Below are positions 10,143-22,057 of a stretch of DNA of 64,000 bases, one piece after another. This DNA comes from Leptobrachium leishanense (taxonomy: Eukaryota > Chordata > Amphibia > Anura > Megophryidae). The stretch lies in assembly GCA_009667805.1 (NCBI GenBank), contig CM019071.1, forward strand, positions 43,462,250 through 43,526,249, read 5' to 3'. The notes beneath the pieces are model-generated. The model was given only the letters and a program-made list of their open reading frames with translations, was not told where the DNA came from and did not search any database. How positions within the stretch are numbered: position 1 is the stretch's first letter; each line of letters opens with the position of its first letter. Position numbers and translations under genes: made by a program.

Positions 10143-12607
10143 AGGTTTCGAGTTGTGCTTCTTTTAGTGTTAGGTTTCTAGTTGTGATTGGTTTAGGGTT
10201 AGGTTTCTAGCTGTGCTCGTTTTAGGGTTAGGTTTCTAGTTGTGATTGGTTTAGGGTTAGGTTTCTAGCTGTGATTGGTTTAGGGTTAGGTTTCGAGTTG
10301 TGCTTGTTTTAGGGTTAGGTTTCTAGCTGTGATTGGTTTAGGGTTAGGTTTCTAGCTGTGATTGGTTTAGGGTTAGGTTTCTAGCTGTGCTTGTTTTAGG
10401 GTTAGGTTTCTAGTTGTGATTGGTTTAGGGTTAGGTTTCTAGCTGTGATTGGTTTAGGGTTAGGTTTCTAGCTGTGCTTGTTTTAGGGTTAGGTTTCTAG
10501 CTGTGCTTGTTTTAGGGTTAGGTTTCTAGTTGTGCTTGTTTTAGGGTTAGGTTTCTAGTTGTGATTGGTTTAGGGTTAGGTTTCTAGCTGTGATTGGTTT
10601 AGGGTTAGGTTTCGAGTTGTGCTTGTTTTAGGGTTAGGTTTCTAGCTGTGATTGGTTTAGGGTTAGGTTTCTAGCTGTGATTGGTTTAGGGTTAGGTTTC
10701 TAGTTGTGCTCGTTTTAGGGTTAGGTTTCTAGCTGTGATTGGTTTAGGGTTAGGTTTCTAGCTGTGCTTGTTTTAGGGTTAGGTTTCTAGCTGTGATTGG
10801 TTTAGGGTTAGGTTTCTAGTTGTGCTTGTTTTAGGGTTAGGTTTCTAGCTGTGATTGGTTTAGGGTTAGGTTTCTAGTTGTGCTTGTTTTAGGATTAGGT
10901 TTCTAGTTGTGCTTGTTTTAGGGTTAGGTTTCTAGCTGTGATTGGTTTAGGGTTATGTTTCTAGTTGTGCTCGTTTTAGGATTAGGTTTCTAGCTGTGAT
11001 TGGTTTAGGGTTATGTTTCTAGTTGTGCTCGTTTTAGGGTTAGGTTTCTAGCTGTGATTGGTTTAGGGTTATGTTTCTAGTTGTGCTCGTTTTAGGGTTA
11101 GGTTTCTAGCTGTGATTGGTTTAGGGTTATGTTTCTAGTTGTGCTCGTTTTAGGGTTAGGTTTCTAGTTGTGATTGGTTTAGGGTTAGGTTTCGAGTTGT
11201 GCTTGTTTTAGGGTTAGGTTTCTAGCTGTGATTGGTTTAGGGTTAGGTTTCTAGTTGTGCTTGTTTTAGGGTTAGGTTTCTAGCTGTGATTGGTTTAGGG
11301 TTAGGTTTCTAGTTGTGCTTGTTTTAGGGTTAGGTTTCTAGTTGTGCTTGTTTTAGGGTTAGGTTTCTAGCTGTGATTGGTTTAGGGTTATGTTTCTAGT
11401 TGTGCTCGTTTTAGGATTAGGTTTCTAGCTGTGATTGGTTTAGGGTTATGTTTCTAGTTGTGCTCGTTTTAGGGTTAGGTTTCTAGCTGTGATTGGTTTA
11501 GGGTTATGTTTCTAGTTGTGCTCGTTTTAGGGTTAGGTTTCTAGTTGTGATTGGTTTAGGGTTAGGTTTCGAGTTGTGCTTGTTTTAGGGTTAGGTTTCT
11601 AGCTGTGATTGGTTTAGGGTTAGGTTTCTAGCTGTGATTGGTTTAGGGTTAGGTTTCTAGCTGTGCTTGTTTTAGGGTTAGGTTTCTAGTTGTGCTTGTT
11701 TTAGGGTTAGGTTTCTAGCTGTGCTTGTTTTAGGGTTAGGTTTCTAGCTGTGCTTGTTTTAGGGTTAGGTTTCTAGCTGTGCTTGTTTTAGGGTTAGGTT
11801 TCTAGCTGCAATTTTATAGGGTTAGGGTTAGATTTCCAGCTGTGCTCGTTTTAGGGTAAAGTTTCTAGCTGTGCTCGTTTTAGGGTTAGGTTTCTAGCTG
11901 TGCTCGTTTTAGGGTTAGGTTTCTAGCTGTGCTCGGTTTAGGGTAAGGTTTCTAGTTGTGCTTGTTTTAGGGTTAGGTTTCTAGCTGCATTTTTATAGGG
12001 TTAGGGTTAGCTTTCCAGCTGTGCTCGTTTTAGGGTTAGGTTTCTAGCTGTGCTTGTTTTAGGGTTAGGTTTCTAGCAGTGCTCGCTTTAGGGTTAGGTT
12101 TCTAGCTGTGATTGGTTTAGGGTTAGGTTTCTAGCTGTGATTGGTTTAGGGTTAGGTTTCTAGCTGTGATTGGTTTAGGGTTAGGTTTCTAGTTGTGCTT
12201 GTTTTAGGGTTAGGTTTCTAGCGGTGATTGGTTTAGGGTTAGGTTTCTAGTTGTGCTTGTTTTAGGGTTAGGTTTCTAGCTGTGCTTGTTTTAGGGTTAG
12301 GTTTCTAGCTGTGCTTGTTTTAGGGTTAGGTTTCTAGCTGCATTTTTATAGGGTTAGGGTTAGCTTTCCAGCGGTGCTCGTTTTAGGGTTAGGTTTCTAG
12401 TTGTGCTTGTTTTAGGGTTATGTTTCTAGTTGTGCTGGTTTTAGGGTTAGGTTTCTAGCTGTGATTGGTTTAGGGTTAGGTTTCTAGTTGTGCTTGTTTT
12501 AGGGTTAGGTTTCTAGCTGTGATTGGTTTAGGGTTAGGTTTCTAGCTGTGATCGGTTTAGGGTTAGGTTTCTAGCTGTGATTGGTTTAGGGTTAGTTTTC
12601 TAGTTGT
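10143..12607. repeat. Telomere-like satellite, array B
   Basis: A 2.5-kb array of the same 29-bp unit as array A but with a different variant mix: ATTGGTTTA and CTTGTTTTA tails dominate in the left part. It lies between the two Penelope copies, which suggests that the repeat/retroelement pair was duplicated as one block by unequal exchange. Confidence 0.95.
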
Positions 12608-15467
12608 ACAAAACAACAAAGACAAAACACCCACAGACTAGTAGGTGAACGCAGCAGTCACCTCACCTCGTAAGCACTCAGGAATCAAGGTGAACACCCT
12701 GAGCAAGGATTGAATCTAATAAGCTATATACCACACAAAAAAGAGAAAGAACAGACGTCCTCAAACGAACATGAGGATGCTGATTTATAAAACATAACTT
12801 TTATTAATTATTAGAATATAAATGAACAAACATATTAAAAAAACACATACACAATAAAGAGCTGAGGTTAAACACATAAGGCTTGATACATATAGCAGAA
12901 AATATGTGGTAAATGATTGCACACTTGGCCATAATACTACTTCAAAACCATCAATGGGTATTGGTCACAAGTGGCCATAATGTGGCATACATTGCTAGAT
13001 GCGTTTAAATAGCACAGATTGAGACAGGATATAGCAAGCAGACAGATCACTGCGGGAGTATGTTTAATCATACGGAAATCAAAAAAATGTAATTGAAAAA
13101 TGCCCTGAACACAGTTGCAACAAATAAGCCATGTACCCCAAAGTCAGCTATATGTCCTGTGAAATTAATTGCTGGATGCATCATACAGATAGATTTATAG
13201 CAATTAGTGGCAATAAACAGCAACCACAATACTGCTGAATGCCCCAAACAACAATTGTTTGCCTGTTAAAGACAGCTCAAAGACATGTTTAAAAACAAAC
13301 TCAACACAAACATGTGCTTCGCCGATCACCACACCGGCTCATCGGGAGTAAAAGTAAATCTGAATACAATGTTCATTTACCCTGTTTATATTACAGGAGA
13401 CCCTAGTCACATGGCTGGAATGGACAAATCATTATTGAGCAGGAAGCAGGAACGTCAATCAGTGATAGTAATGAACCGAGCTTAAATGAGACCTATTAAC
13501 TAAATGAAGGGTCATCTGACAGTCTAAAGCCAATCAGTTGGGAGTATTATGTTAAAGAGAAAAAAAAAAAAAATAGCAAGAAGAATACATAATTGTACTA
13601 GGTCACCGGAGCTATAGACCAGGTAGAAACAATATCATAGCCCGCACTATCATTGGCCGCTGTAAATAAGTAGTAGTGCCATCAAATTACAGGTACACCT
13701 GGTGCCATAGCAGTGGATCCCTCATTGCAGCGTGGAAATGACCAGAGGGTTAAATGTAGAACGAGAACAGCGCATAACATTACAATAGATTTAGGAATAA
13801 ACACTCGACCAACTACAGAGCCATCTCACTGGCACGAGGCAAAACAACCCAAAAAACTCTTTAATATAAACATCTACTCTACTTAAGTGTCTGTTGGCAG
13901 AGTGGTGCCTTAGACCTTCTGTCCTGCTCTTGTGACCCGATGTGGGTTGGGCTTTTGTTTCATGCCATTCTGGTATTCCGGTGTCACATTTTGGTTTGGA
14001 ATGCAGAGGTCAAAAATCAGAACGTGCACTAATACGACATCGGTTATGCCAGGGATACAATAAAATGTAGCCAGTGTGGGATTAGAAAGGATCAAAAATT
14101 CACGATCAGTTTTTGAGATCAAAGATAAATCAAAAGAATGATTAACCAGAGGTCGCAATTGTACCAAGAAAGCGAATGTCGGGTCCTTTGGCAGGATAGC
14201 ATATGTGGACCCATCGTTCAAGATGTTCATTACCATCTGTTCATACTTGACTACTGACAATAGTACGACATTCCCGCCCATATCAGATTGCTTAATCACC
14301 AGATTACTATCTTTTTCTAACTCAAAGTATTTCTTTCGTTAATCGTTAGATTGTCAGCATGAGTATTGACTACTCTGAGAGTATCGATTTTGTCAATATC
14401 AGAACATACAAGTTTGCAAAACAAGTCAACATTACAGACGCCCCTTAGATTAGGAGCGAGCCTACTTCTTGGACGTAGATCTGTCAGACCGACCCTGGTA
14501 TTCAAAGATTCATCTAGTAAATCCATTAGATCCTGTAAGCATGTTAGATCAGAATATTCTAAGCCCAGTCTCTTGGCTTTTAATTCATCTTTGGTCCTAA
14601 ACACTTTATGTAATGTTAATTTACGGCTAAACGGATGGACGTCTTTAACCCATTCACACTTATTAAACATTGGTCGTGGTAAAAAGGATAATCCTTTAGT
14701 CAGCACACTTATGTGATAGAAATTCAACTGCAGATCTGAAAGGTTGATTATCATAACACCCAAATTGTTGGATACAAAAGCAGGATTTATCTCGGTCGGA
14801 TGACTAATAGAAGATATTGGCATATTGACAACTGCCTCTTGGACAGGTTTGATCACAGGACTTAAAGGCCGGGAGGCAGTTGCCAAGTCATCAACACCAA
14901 CATCAACCAGGGAGATTCGCCGTCTGTCATTTAGTGGTAACAGAGAGGTTTTACATGGGGAAAAAGAAAGAAAGTCAGAAGAAATATTACATAATTGAGA
15001 TACAGTTAAGTGATTGAATTTGTCAGGATATTCAAAGGCAATATCGTCATTATTAGATATAGAGTTTAACGATCCCTTCTGCCCCTGAAACCTTGGTATC
15101 CCCATTTCCCTCGATCTCTTAATTTGGTGGGAAGCACTTCTTTGTCTAAAATAGACACTCCCTTTTTCAATCACTCCCTGTCTCAATCTGTGCTATTTAA
15201 ACGCATCTAGCAATGTATGCCACATTATGGCCACTTGTGACCAATACCCATTGATGGTTTTGAAGTAGTATTATAGCCAAGTGTGCAATCATTTACCACA
15301 TATTTTCTGCTATATGTATCAAGCCTTATGTGTTTAACCTCAGCTCTTTATTGTGTTTTTATAATATGTTTGTTCATTTACATTCTAATAATTAATAAAA
15401 GTTATGTTTTATAAATCAGCATCCTGATGTTCGTTTGAGGAAGTCTGTTCTTTCTCTTTTTTGTGTA
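12608..15467 (-). mobile_element. Penelope-like retroelement fragment, copy 2
   Basis: The second copy of the block at 6390-10142, without the MITE. Inverted arms lie at about 12732-13027 and 15178-15467. It has a 13-bp insertion relative to copy 1 near 12632 (AAAACACCCACAG). It is flanked by satellite on both sides. It is the better-preserved copy of the element. Confidence 0.82.
13910..15186 (-). pseudogene. Penelope-like reverse transcriptase N-terminal part, copy 2
   Basis: An upstream frame of 289 codons (15186-14317) followed after a one-base frameshift by a 129-codon frame (14299-13910). Landmarks are the same as in copy 1: VLTKGLSFLPRP at about codons 160-171 of the first frame, LRPRSRLAPNLRG near codon 240, VIKQSDMGGNVVLL at the start of the second frame, and a degraded FYCIPGI where the family has FYxLPKIHK. 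The frame ends before the catalytic palm, so the element is truncated as well as frameshifted. Assignment to Penelope rests on the ordered N-terminal motifs. Confidence 0.87.
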
Positions 15468-17347
15468 GGTTTCGAGTTGTGCTTCTTTTAGTGTTAGGTT
15501 TCTAGTTGTGATTGGTTTAGGGTTAGGTTTCTAGTTGTGCTTGTTTTAGGGTTAGGTTTCTAGCTGTGATTGGTTTAGGGTTAGGTTTCTAGTTGTGCTT
15601 GTTTTAGGGTTAGGTTTCTAGTTTTGCTTGTTTTAGGGTTAGGTTTCTAGCTGTGATTGGTTTAGGGTTAGGTTTCCAGCTGTGCTTGTTTTAGGGTTAG
15701 GTTTCTAGTTGTGCTTGTTTTAGGGTTAGGTTTCTAGCTGTGATTGGTTTAGGGTTAGGTTTCTAGTTGTGCTTGTTTTAGGGTTAGGTTTCTAGTTGTG
15801 CTCGTTTTAGGGATAGGTTTCTAGTTGTGCTTGTTTTAGGGTTAGGTTTCTAGCTGTGATTGGTTTAGGGTTAGGTTTCCAGCTGTGCTTGTTTTAGGGT
15901 TAGGTTTCTAGCTGTGCTTGTTTTAGGGTTAGGTTTCTAGCTGTGATTGGTTTAGGGTTAGGTTTCTAGTTGTGCTTGTTTTAGGGTTAGGTTTCTAGTT
16001 GTGCTTGTTTTAGGGTTAGGTTTCTAGTTGTGATTGGTTTAGGGTTAGGTTTCTAGTTGTGCTTGTTTTAGGGTTAGGTTTCTAGTTGTGCTTGTTTTAG
16101 GGTTAGGTTTCTAGTTGTGCTCGTTTTAGGGATAGGTTTCTAGTTGTGCTTGTTTTAGGGTTAGGTTTCTAGCTGTGATTGTTTTAGGGTTAGGTTTCCA
16201 GCTGTGCTTGTTTTAGGGTTAGGTTTCTAGCTGTGCTTGTTTTAGGGTTAGGTTTCTAGCTGTGCTTGTTTTAGGGTTAGGTTTCTAGCTGTGATTGGTT
16301 TAGGTTAGGTTTCTAGTTGTGCTTGTTTTAGGGGTAGGTTTCTAGTTGTGCTTGTTTTAGGGTTAGGTTTCTAGCTGTGATTGGTTTAGGGTTAGGCTTC
16401 CAGCTGTGCTCTATTTAGGGTTAGGTTTCTAGCTGTGATTGGTTTAGGGTTAGGTTTCTAGCTGTGCTCGTTTTAGGGTTAGGTTTCTAGCTGTGCTTGT
16501 TTTAGGGTTCGGTTTCTAGCTGTGATTGGTTTAGGGTTCGGTTTCTAGCTGTGCTTGTTTTAGGGTTAGGTTTCTAGCTGTGATTGGTTTAGGGTTCGGT
16601 TTCTAGCTGTGCTTGTTTTAGGGTTAGGTTTCTAGCTGTGATTGGTTTAGGGTTAGGTTTCTAGCTGTGCTTGTTTTAGGGTTAGGTTTCTAGCTGTGAT
16701 TGGTTTAGGGTTAGGTTTCTAGCTGTGATTGGTTTAGGGTTAGGTTTCTAGTTGTGCTTGTTTTAGGGTTAGGTTTCTAGCTGTGATTGGTTTAGGGTTA
16801 GGTTTCTAGTTGTGCTTGTTTTAGGGTTAGGTTTCTAGCTGTGATTGGTTTAGGGTTATGTTTCTAGTTGTGCTCGTTTTAGGGTTAGGTTTCTAGCTGT
16901 GCTTGTTTTAGGGTTAGGTTTCTAGCTGTGCTTGTTTTAGGGTTAGGTTTCTAGCTGTGATTGGTTTAGGGTTAGGTTTCTAGCTGTGCTTGTTTTAGGG
17001 TTAGGTTTCTAGTTGTGCTTGTTTTAGGGTTAGGTTTCTAGTTGTGCTTGTTTTAGGGTTAGGTTTCTAGCTGTGATTGGTTTAGGGTTAGGTTTCTAGC
17101 TGTGCTTGTTTTAGGGTTAGGTTTCTAGCTGTGATTGGTTTAGGGTTAGGTTTCTAGCTGTGATTGGTTTAGGGTTAGGTTTCTAGCTGTGCTTGTTTTA
17201 GGGTTAGGTTTCTAGCTGTGATTGGTTTAGGGTTAGGTTTCTAGCTGTGATTGGTTTAGGGTTAGGTTTCTAGCTGTGCTTGTTTTAGGGTTAGGTTTCT
17301 AGCTGTGATTGGTTTAGGGTTAGGTTTCTAGCTGTGCTTGTTTTAGG
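15468..17347. repeat. Telomere-like satellite, array C
   Basis: A 1.9-kb array of the 29-bp TTTAGGGTTAGG-containing unit. It ends at 17347 in a diverged half unit (TTTTAGGTTTAACC), only about 320 bp from the donor of CYP2-B exon 4. Variant GGGTTCGGTTTCTAG appears repeatedly around 16500-16610, a local expansion. Confidence 0.95.
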
Positions 17348-17665
17348 TTTAACCATAGGCCTAACATTCTTCTTTGTCATGGCTCCATTTTTCGGCCGTA
17401 GATTCTGCCCCTTGTTTTATTGTGACCGCGGCGAGAAACTGTTTATTTTTTTTTGTTCGCCCCAAATTAAAAATGAGAGAAGTATTTCCCCCAACATTGG
17501 CACTTTTTTTTTGGGGGGGGGGGCTCCTGATTTCTGTGCATACAGGCTCCTGAAATGTAAATCCGGCCCTATATGTCATTCCTATATTACTGGTTTAGTA
17601 TTGCTGGAATTCTCGGTGGAATGAGTTGGTCTTGAGGTTTTTGTAGGTTCTCCTACGTGTCCCAC
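17348..17665. other. CYP2-B intron 4, exon-proximal part
   Basis: Single-copy-looking intron sequence with a T8GGGGGGGGGG-type run near 17505-17522. No gene or clear transposon. Confidence 0.5.
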
Positions 17666-17826
17666 CTGAACCCATATGTTGTCCACCCGGCGTAGATTCT
17701 CCTCCATGAGGTCCAGTAGTTTCTGCAGTTTCTGGTCCGTATACTCAAAGCGCTTCCCAAACATCACGGAGCAGATCACGTTAGAGACTGAGCGGCGGAT
17801 GAAGAACGCCGGGTTAAAAAGAGACC
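17666..17826 (-). CDS. CYP2-B exon 4 (cytochrome P450 family 2)
   Basis: 161 bp, the standard CYP2 exon 4 length, entered in phase 1 and left in phase 0. Acceptor TTCCAG, donor GTGGGA. It encodes SLFNPAFFIRRSVSNVICSV followed by MFGKRFEYTD, the helix D-E region with the near-invariant SNVICS...FGKRF core. The exon ends in WVQ, where CYP2 proteins commonly read PWGQ or WVQ. It is separated from exon 3 by a short 289-bp intron and from exon 5 by the 16-kb satellite-bearing intron 4. Confidence 0.96.
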
Positions 17827-18115
17827 CTGGAACGAGGAAGACTGGTTTAGTCCATGACAAACTCCAAGGCTGCATCTTTCCCCCAGGCAGGAGGATCTGT
17901 GCCATTTGATCCCTCCACTTTCACTCTCTTAAGCCACCAATTCCACGTAGACCAGGGATCGGCATCTTGGGCCCTCTAGATGTTTTTGAACCACATAGCC
18001 CATGAGGCTCAGCTACTTGTAAAGTTGGCTCATGGGAAATGTAGTTCGGAAACATTAGGGGGCCAAGGTTGCCGACCCCTGAAAAACAGACGGAGAAGAC
18101 ATGTTTAATCCTCAC

Positions 18116-18265
18116 CTCTCATCTCCTTGAAGAACTCCACCAGGTGATGGACTTCCTCCTGTATCCGCTCCTCGATGCTTCTCTTCCCCACGCCGAAGTT
18201 GCGCAGGGTGGTGAGAGAGAAACGTCTCAGCTCCTTCCATCGCTCACCATTGCTGAAAGCAATTC
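18116..18265 (-). CDS. CYP2-B exon 3 (cytochrome P450 family 2)
   Basis: 150 bp, the family-standard size, phase 1 at both ends, acceptor TTCCCAG and donor GTGAGG. It encodes [20 protein letters not shown] followed by [17 protein letters not shown]. The WKELRRF element is the helix C segment: its Trp and Arg contact a haem propionate and it faces the cytochrome P450 reductase. No defects are seen. Confidence 0.97.
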
Positions 18266-18546
18266 CTGGGAATATAAAGAGCTAAACTTTGGAGGAGAAT
18301 CACAAATTGTCAGGTCTCTGTGACCATGTAGACCTGACAGTATTAAAGCAACGAGAAAACACTTTGCGGAGACCAGAAGGATTAATTAAATAATGAAATT
18401 GTTTTCTAAATTAAATGTTATCAAATTGTCCCATCCCTGGGGAACGTGCTTAGGGCTTTCATGGAGCGGCACGTGGTGAAATACAAGTCAACACAGGTTA
18501 AAGGAGCACTAACACGTACATAAACTGTAACTAGGTTACTCGTGCA
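18266..18546. other. CYP2-B intron 2, exon-proximal part
   Basis: Plain intron sequence ending at the left copy of a 15-bp direct repeat (TAGGTTACTCGTGCA at 18532-18546), the target duplication of the composite retroelement that follows. Confidence 0.6.
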
Positions 18547-18696
18547 ATCGTAATATCTTTAATATAGTAAATGATGTATATCATTTATATATATTCCTAG
18601 AGATCAGAAAATAATCTGATTGGAGAATCTTGTCACGTGACAACACAGAAAAAAACGAACGGAGGTCTTTAAAAGTAACCCCGATACACCAGTTTA

Positions 18697-19121
18697 GGCT
18701 AGGGTCAGATGAACGCATTTTTATGTTGTCTGTGAAAAAGTGCGTTCGAACGAATGGACGCATTTTTTCCCGGAATACGTGATAGTGGTCATACGATGCG
18801 CATTTTCGTCCGTGATTTTGTACGGATCATCAATAAAACTCTTTTTGTGTCTGGACGTTATGTTGGCCGGACATTAGCAGCGTCTGACATCTCCAATTCA
18901 CGCACACACGCTGCTAGCGGACGCAGCGCACTCTGTACGTCAGTACCTGCGGTTTCACGTTCTCGAAAAAATGCGTTCATTTTCCACTTGCGTTGCGCAG
19001 CCGGACTTTTGTGCGACCGTACTTCGTATATTGGCCGTCATTGCCCGGCATCTGCTGCTAGCACGGCCGTGATTAAGTGCGCCAGAACGCGCGTTCGCAC
19101 TGCCTCAGTCTGACCCTAGCC
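18697..19121. mobile_element. MITE family 2 (M1)
   Basis: 425 bp with termini GGCTAGGGTCAGA...TCTGACCCTAGCC, flanked by TTA on both sides (18694-18696 and 19122-19124). It is one of three copies (also 44955-45382 and 50177-50617), with TTA or TAA duplications, as expected for PIF/Harbinger-like elements. The interior is rich in GCGTTCG/CGAACGC motifs and non-coding. It inserted directly 5' of the hammerhead stem I. Confidence 0.9.
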
Positions 19122-19124
19122 TTA

Positions 19125-19173
19125 GTTAGCATTCCTGAGGAGCACGTATGTGAAACGCGCGTCGGATGTTAAT
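19125..19173 (+). ncRNA. Hammerhead ribozyme motif, type I, short stem III
   Basis: All conserved core blocks are present in order. CTGAGGA (19135-19141) fits the CUGANGA box. Stem II is GCA-CGTA-TGT (19142-19151). GAAAC (19152-19156) is followed by a GCGC loop and GTC (19161-19163), giving a two-base-pair stem III, with the predicted cut after C19163. Stem I pairs GTTAGCATTC (19125-19134) with GGATGTTAAT (19164-19173) over ten consecutive pairs, three of them G-U. This minimal architecture is that described for hammerheads in Penelope-like retroelements and amphibian repeats. The closing pair of stem II is a G-U wobble, which may weaken activity. Self-cleavage is inferred, not shown. Confidence 0.8.
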
Positions 19174-19839
19174 AAGAATGAATTCAATCTTAATATAAGA
19201 TACTAATTAATGAATGAAAACCTTTGATACAAAGAATTTATAATGAAATGATGATTGAATGAAACTTTAAGATACCTTTAAGATACCTATGAATGATGGA
19301 ACATTCAGATAGTTAAGAACTAAAACAATAATCGAATGATTTAAGAACCGTTAGTATTCCTTTGACTTTGTGGTTAATGTGAACATAAATTGAGAATTTA
19401 TAACAATTCAGACTGGTTGGTGAATAAGCTCAAGAGCTATTAAGAATCGTGTCTTTTTTACCTTTGCGGTCAATATTGAGACCGTTGGCGAATAAGCTCA
19501 AGAACCATCAAGAATCGTGCTTTTTTCACCTGAGTGGTTAAGAATTGGTTCCTCTTTACCTTTACGGTTAATATTTGCAGATCGTTAAGAATTTAAATAA
19601 ACGACTGAATGCTTCTTTCGATAATCTACTATTAAGCATCGCTACGTATTTCATCCTTGTGGTTAATATTTAACTGAAACTGAATTGAGACTGATGGTAA
19701 ATGAGCTTAAGAACGATTAACCCTCCTCACTCTTGTGGTTAATGTGAACAAAAATCAAATTAAGACCTATGGTGCATGAGCTTATAAACTACTAAGATCC
19801 GTTTCCCTCCCATTGTTGTGGTTGATGAATATAAGCTAA
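19174..19839 (+). other. Body of the hammerhead retroelement, 5' part
   Basis: A/T-rich non-coding sequence with repeated short blocks (GAATAAGCTCAAGA..., GTGGTTAATGTGAAC...) spaced about 70-130 bp apart. No protein frame is visible. It belongs to the composite retroelement. Confidence 0.55.
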
Positions 19840-20748
19840 CAGGGTTATCCAAAGAGATTCGAATTGCTTGAGAAAGGTAACCGAACGCTGAAAATCAGCG
19901 TTCGGTTACCTTTCCTGGCCATTCGGCTATCCAGAGAGCAGGCAATTCGCCAAATCCTGTCGAATTGCCTGCACATACGGTGACTGTTCGGTCCCTGTTC
20001 GAGGGCAGTGAAATCCCCATGAAAAAGCACTGCTTCGGCTATTCAGAGAACACAAACCAGCAGTGAAAGGTTCTCCTAATGTCCTGCCATTCGGTGGTTT
20101 AATTCGGCAAATTTATTCAGGAGAATCCCATAGACTTCAATGTTAAAAATATTCCTGTTTTAATTCAATATCTAATAAACCGTTCATTATAAAATTCTGC
20201 AGCAAAAAGTCTCTTTATTTATAGATTTTTTAGGATACTTTAAGCATTTTTCTGAATTTTTTAAAAAAAATTAAAAGTCCGATTTTTTTTTTTTTTTTTT
20301 TTTCAGTTTGCTTATTTTTTTTGTAACAGCCCTCTTTATTATCATTCCCTGGACCTCCTGTGAAAATTTCAGACATTTTCGCTCAGTAGTTTCTTTGCAA
20401 ACAGCTTTTCATTTTCCCAGATTCATACAAATGGTTTTTCTAATTTATTCACTGCCTCCTCTACGTCACAGCTGCTTCTGCTTCGGCTCTGTGTGATTCG
20501 GCTCCTTTTCGGCTCCTGTTCGGCTCCTCTTCGAAGGTTAATCCAGATGTTTTTGCTTGTTTTCAGCGTGCATTCGGTTAGTTTTCGTCAGGTTTGCGGC
20601 AGCTTTTCCCTGCTATTCGGGGACCCTGTGGTGCTTGCTGAATACACCGCAGGGTCACCGAAATGCAATCGGCAAAAGGAACCGAATTGAAGAGAACGAA
20701 AAGTCACCGAACGTGCGGTGACTTTTCGAATCTCTTTGGATAACCCTG
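19840..20748 (-). mobile_element. MITE family 1 (E3)
   Basis: A 909-bp element with termini CAGGGTTATCC...GGATAACCCTG and TAA flanks on both sides (19837-19839 and 20749-20751). Its orientation is opposite to E1 and E2. It is nested in the hammerhead retroelement, so it inserted later than that element. Confidence 0.92.
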
Positions 20749-21252
20749 TAAGTGTCTAAAATAACAAAGACTGAGGCTATATGATCTCAATTTAAAGGTG
20801 TGCTATATATTTTGAATATATACTACCATGGTAAAAGCACAACAAGAAAGAAGCCTTGAGTGTTTATGATCAGTGATTGGAACTTATGATCACAGTGCTT
20901 AATCATGATATATCACTGCTGTACTGACGAACTATGAAATCATAACAGTCCTAGCAATAAGGAGATCAAGCTGACCGATTTTGATCACCGCAACGGTTAT
21001 ACTATTGGCTTGATATACTATGATTTGAAGTAGGCCATGGTTTTCACCTAGGAGGATGTATAGCTTTGAAGGATGATTAAAATTAACGAAATACAATTGT
21101 AACTAAACGGACGATTGTATCGATGCAGTTTGACTTTCTGACAAGTGTGTGGTTCCAGTTAATAAGCGGAATTCTCATTATATATATATATTTTCTTATC
21201 TTCTTTGAAGCTAAAGATCAGTGATTTGTCAAGATTTTCTCAGCATTTGAGC

Positions 21253-22057
21253 TGAATTGAGATTCATTGGATCGGTCGAGTGCGTGACCTGTGCTTGATT
21301 GCATGCAATACTGTGGTTATAAACTGTGTAAAGACAATCTGATAAAGTAGAAAATAAGGCTCTTATAAGCACTGTATTGACCACCACGTCATACGGACAA
21401 ATAGAATATCTAATGATCATAATATTAGACTGTTGACCGAGTGTTTCTTATCCTTTCTAAATACTACCAATACAATCTGGGAATAGTCTTATCATGGTTT
21501 AAGATTCATAGAAGGCAGGTTACCATGCAAGAGAGACTCCCTCTCGTTGATTGAGCAATCTATGCTAATACATGTTTATTATTCAATTAAGGGTAGAAAG
21601 ATCTGCCTATGCCTCTATTTGAATCACACCAACAGTTTATCGGCTCTACATTGAGTTGAATTTAGACTGATTAGATCAATCGAGTGCATGACCTAGACTT
21701 GATTGTATGCCAATGCTGTGGTTATAAACTGATAAAGACAATCTGATAAAAAATAAGGCCCTTATAAGCATTGTATTGACCACAACGTTATATGGACAAA
21801 TAGAACATCTTATGATCATAATATTAAACTGTTGACCGAGTGTCCCTTATCCTTTCTAAATACCACCAACCAAATCTGGGAATAATTTCATCATGGTCTA
21901 AGATTTATAGAAGGCAGTTAACCATGCAAGAGAGACTCTCTCTGGTTGATTAAATAATCTATGCTAATACATGTCTATTATTTAATTAAGGGTATAAAGA
22001 TCTGTCTACGCCTCCATTTGAATTACACCAACAGTATATCGGCTCTACATTGAGTTA
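21253..22057. repeat. Tandem duplication, two ~400-bp units
   Basis: Unit 1 (21253-21656) and unit 2 (21657-22057) run in the same order throughout, for example TATTGACCAC, CTGTTGACCGAGTGT, CATGCAAGAGAGACT and CGGCTCTACATTGAGTT in both. They differ by scattered substitutions and small indels. They lie in the non-coding body of the hammerhead retroelement. Confidence 0.85.

Noticed and set aside
8129..14716. Plus-strand 116-codon frames duplicated at 8129-8479 and 14366-14716
   Set aside because: Antisense shadows of the Penelope reverse-transcriptase frame; the minus strand carries the ordered family motifs.
6390..15467. A hammerhead in the Penelope blocks
   Set aside because: I looked for CTGANGA...GAAAC...GTH arrangements on both strands there and saw none with a matching stem I.
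2955..17347. Possible chromosome end because of TTAGGG-type repeats
   Set aside because: The repeats are a degenerate 29-bp unit, lie inside an intron with exons on both sides, and are interrupted by retroelements. They are interstitial.
18754..19113. Plus-strand 119-codon open frame
   Set aside because: Lies wholly within the palindromic MITE M1; other copies of the family do not preserve it.
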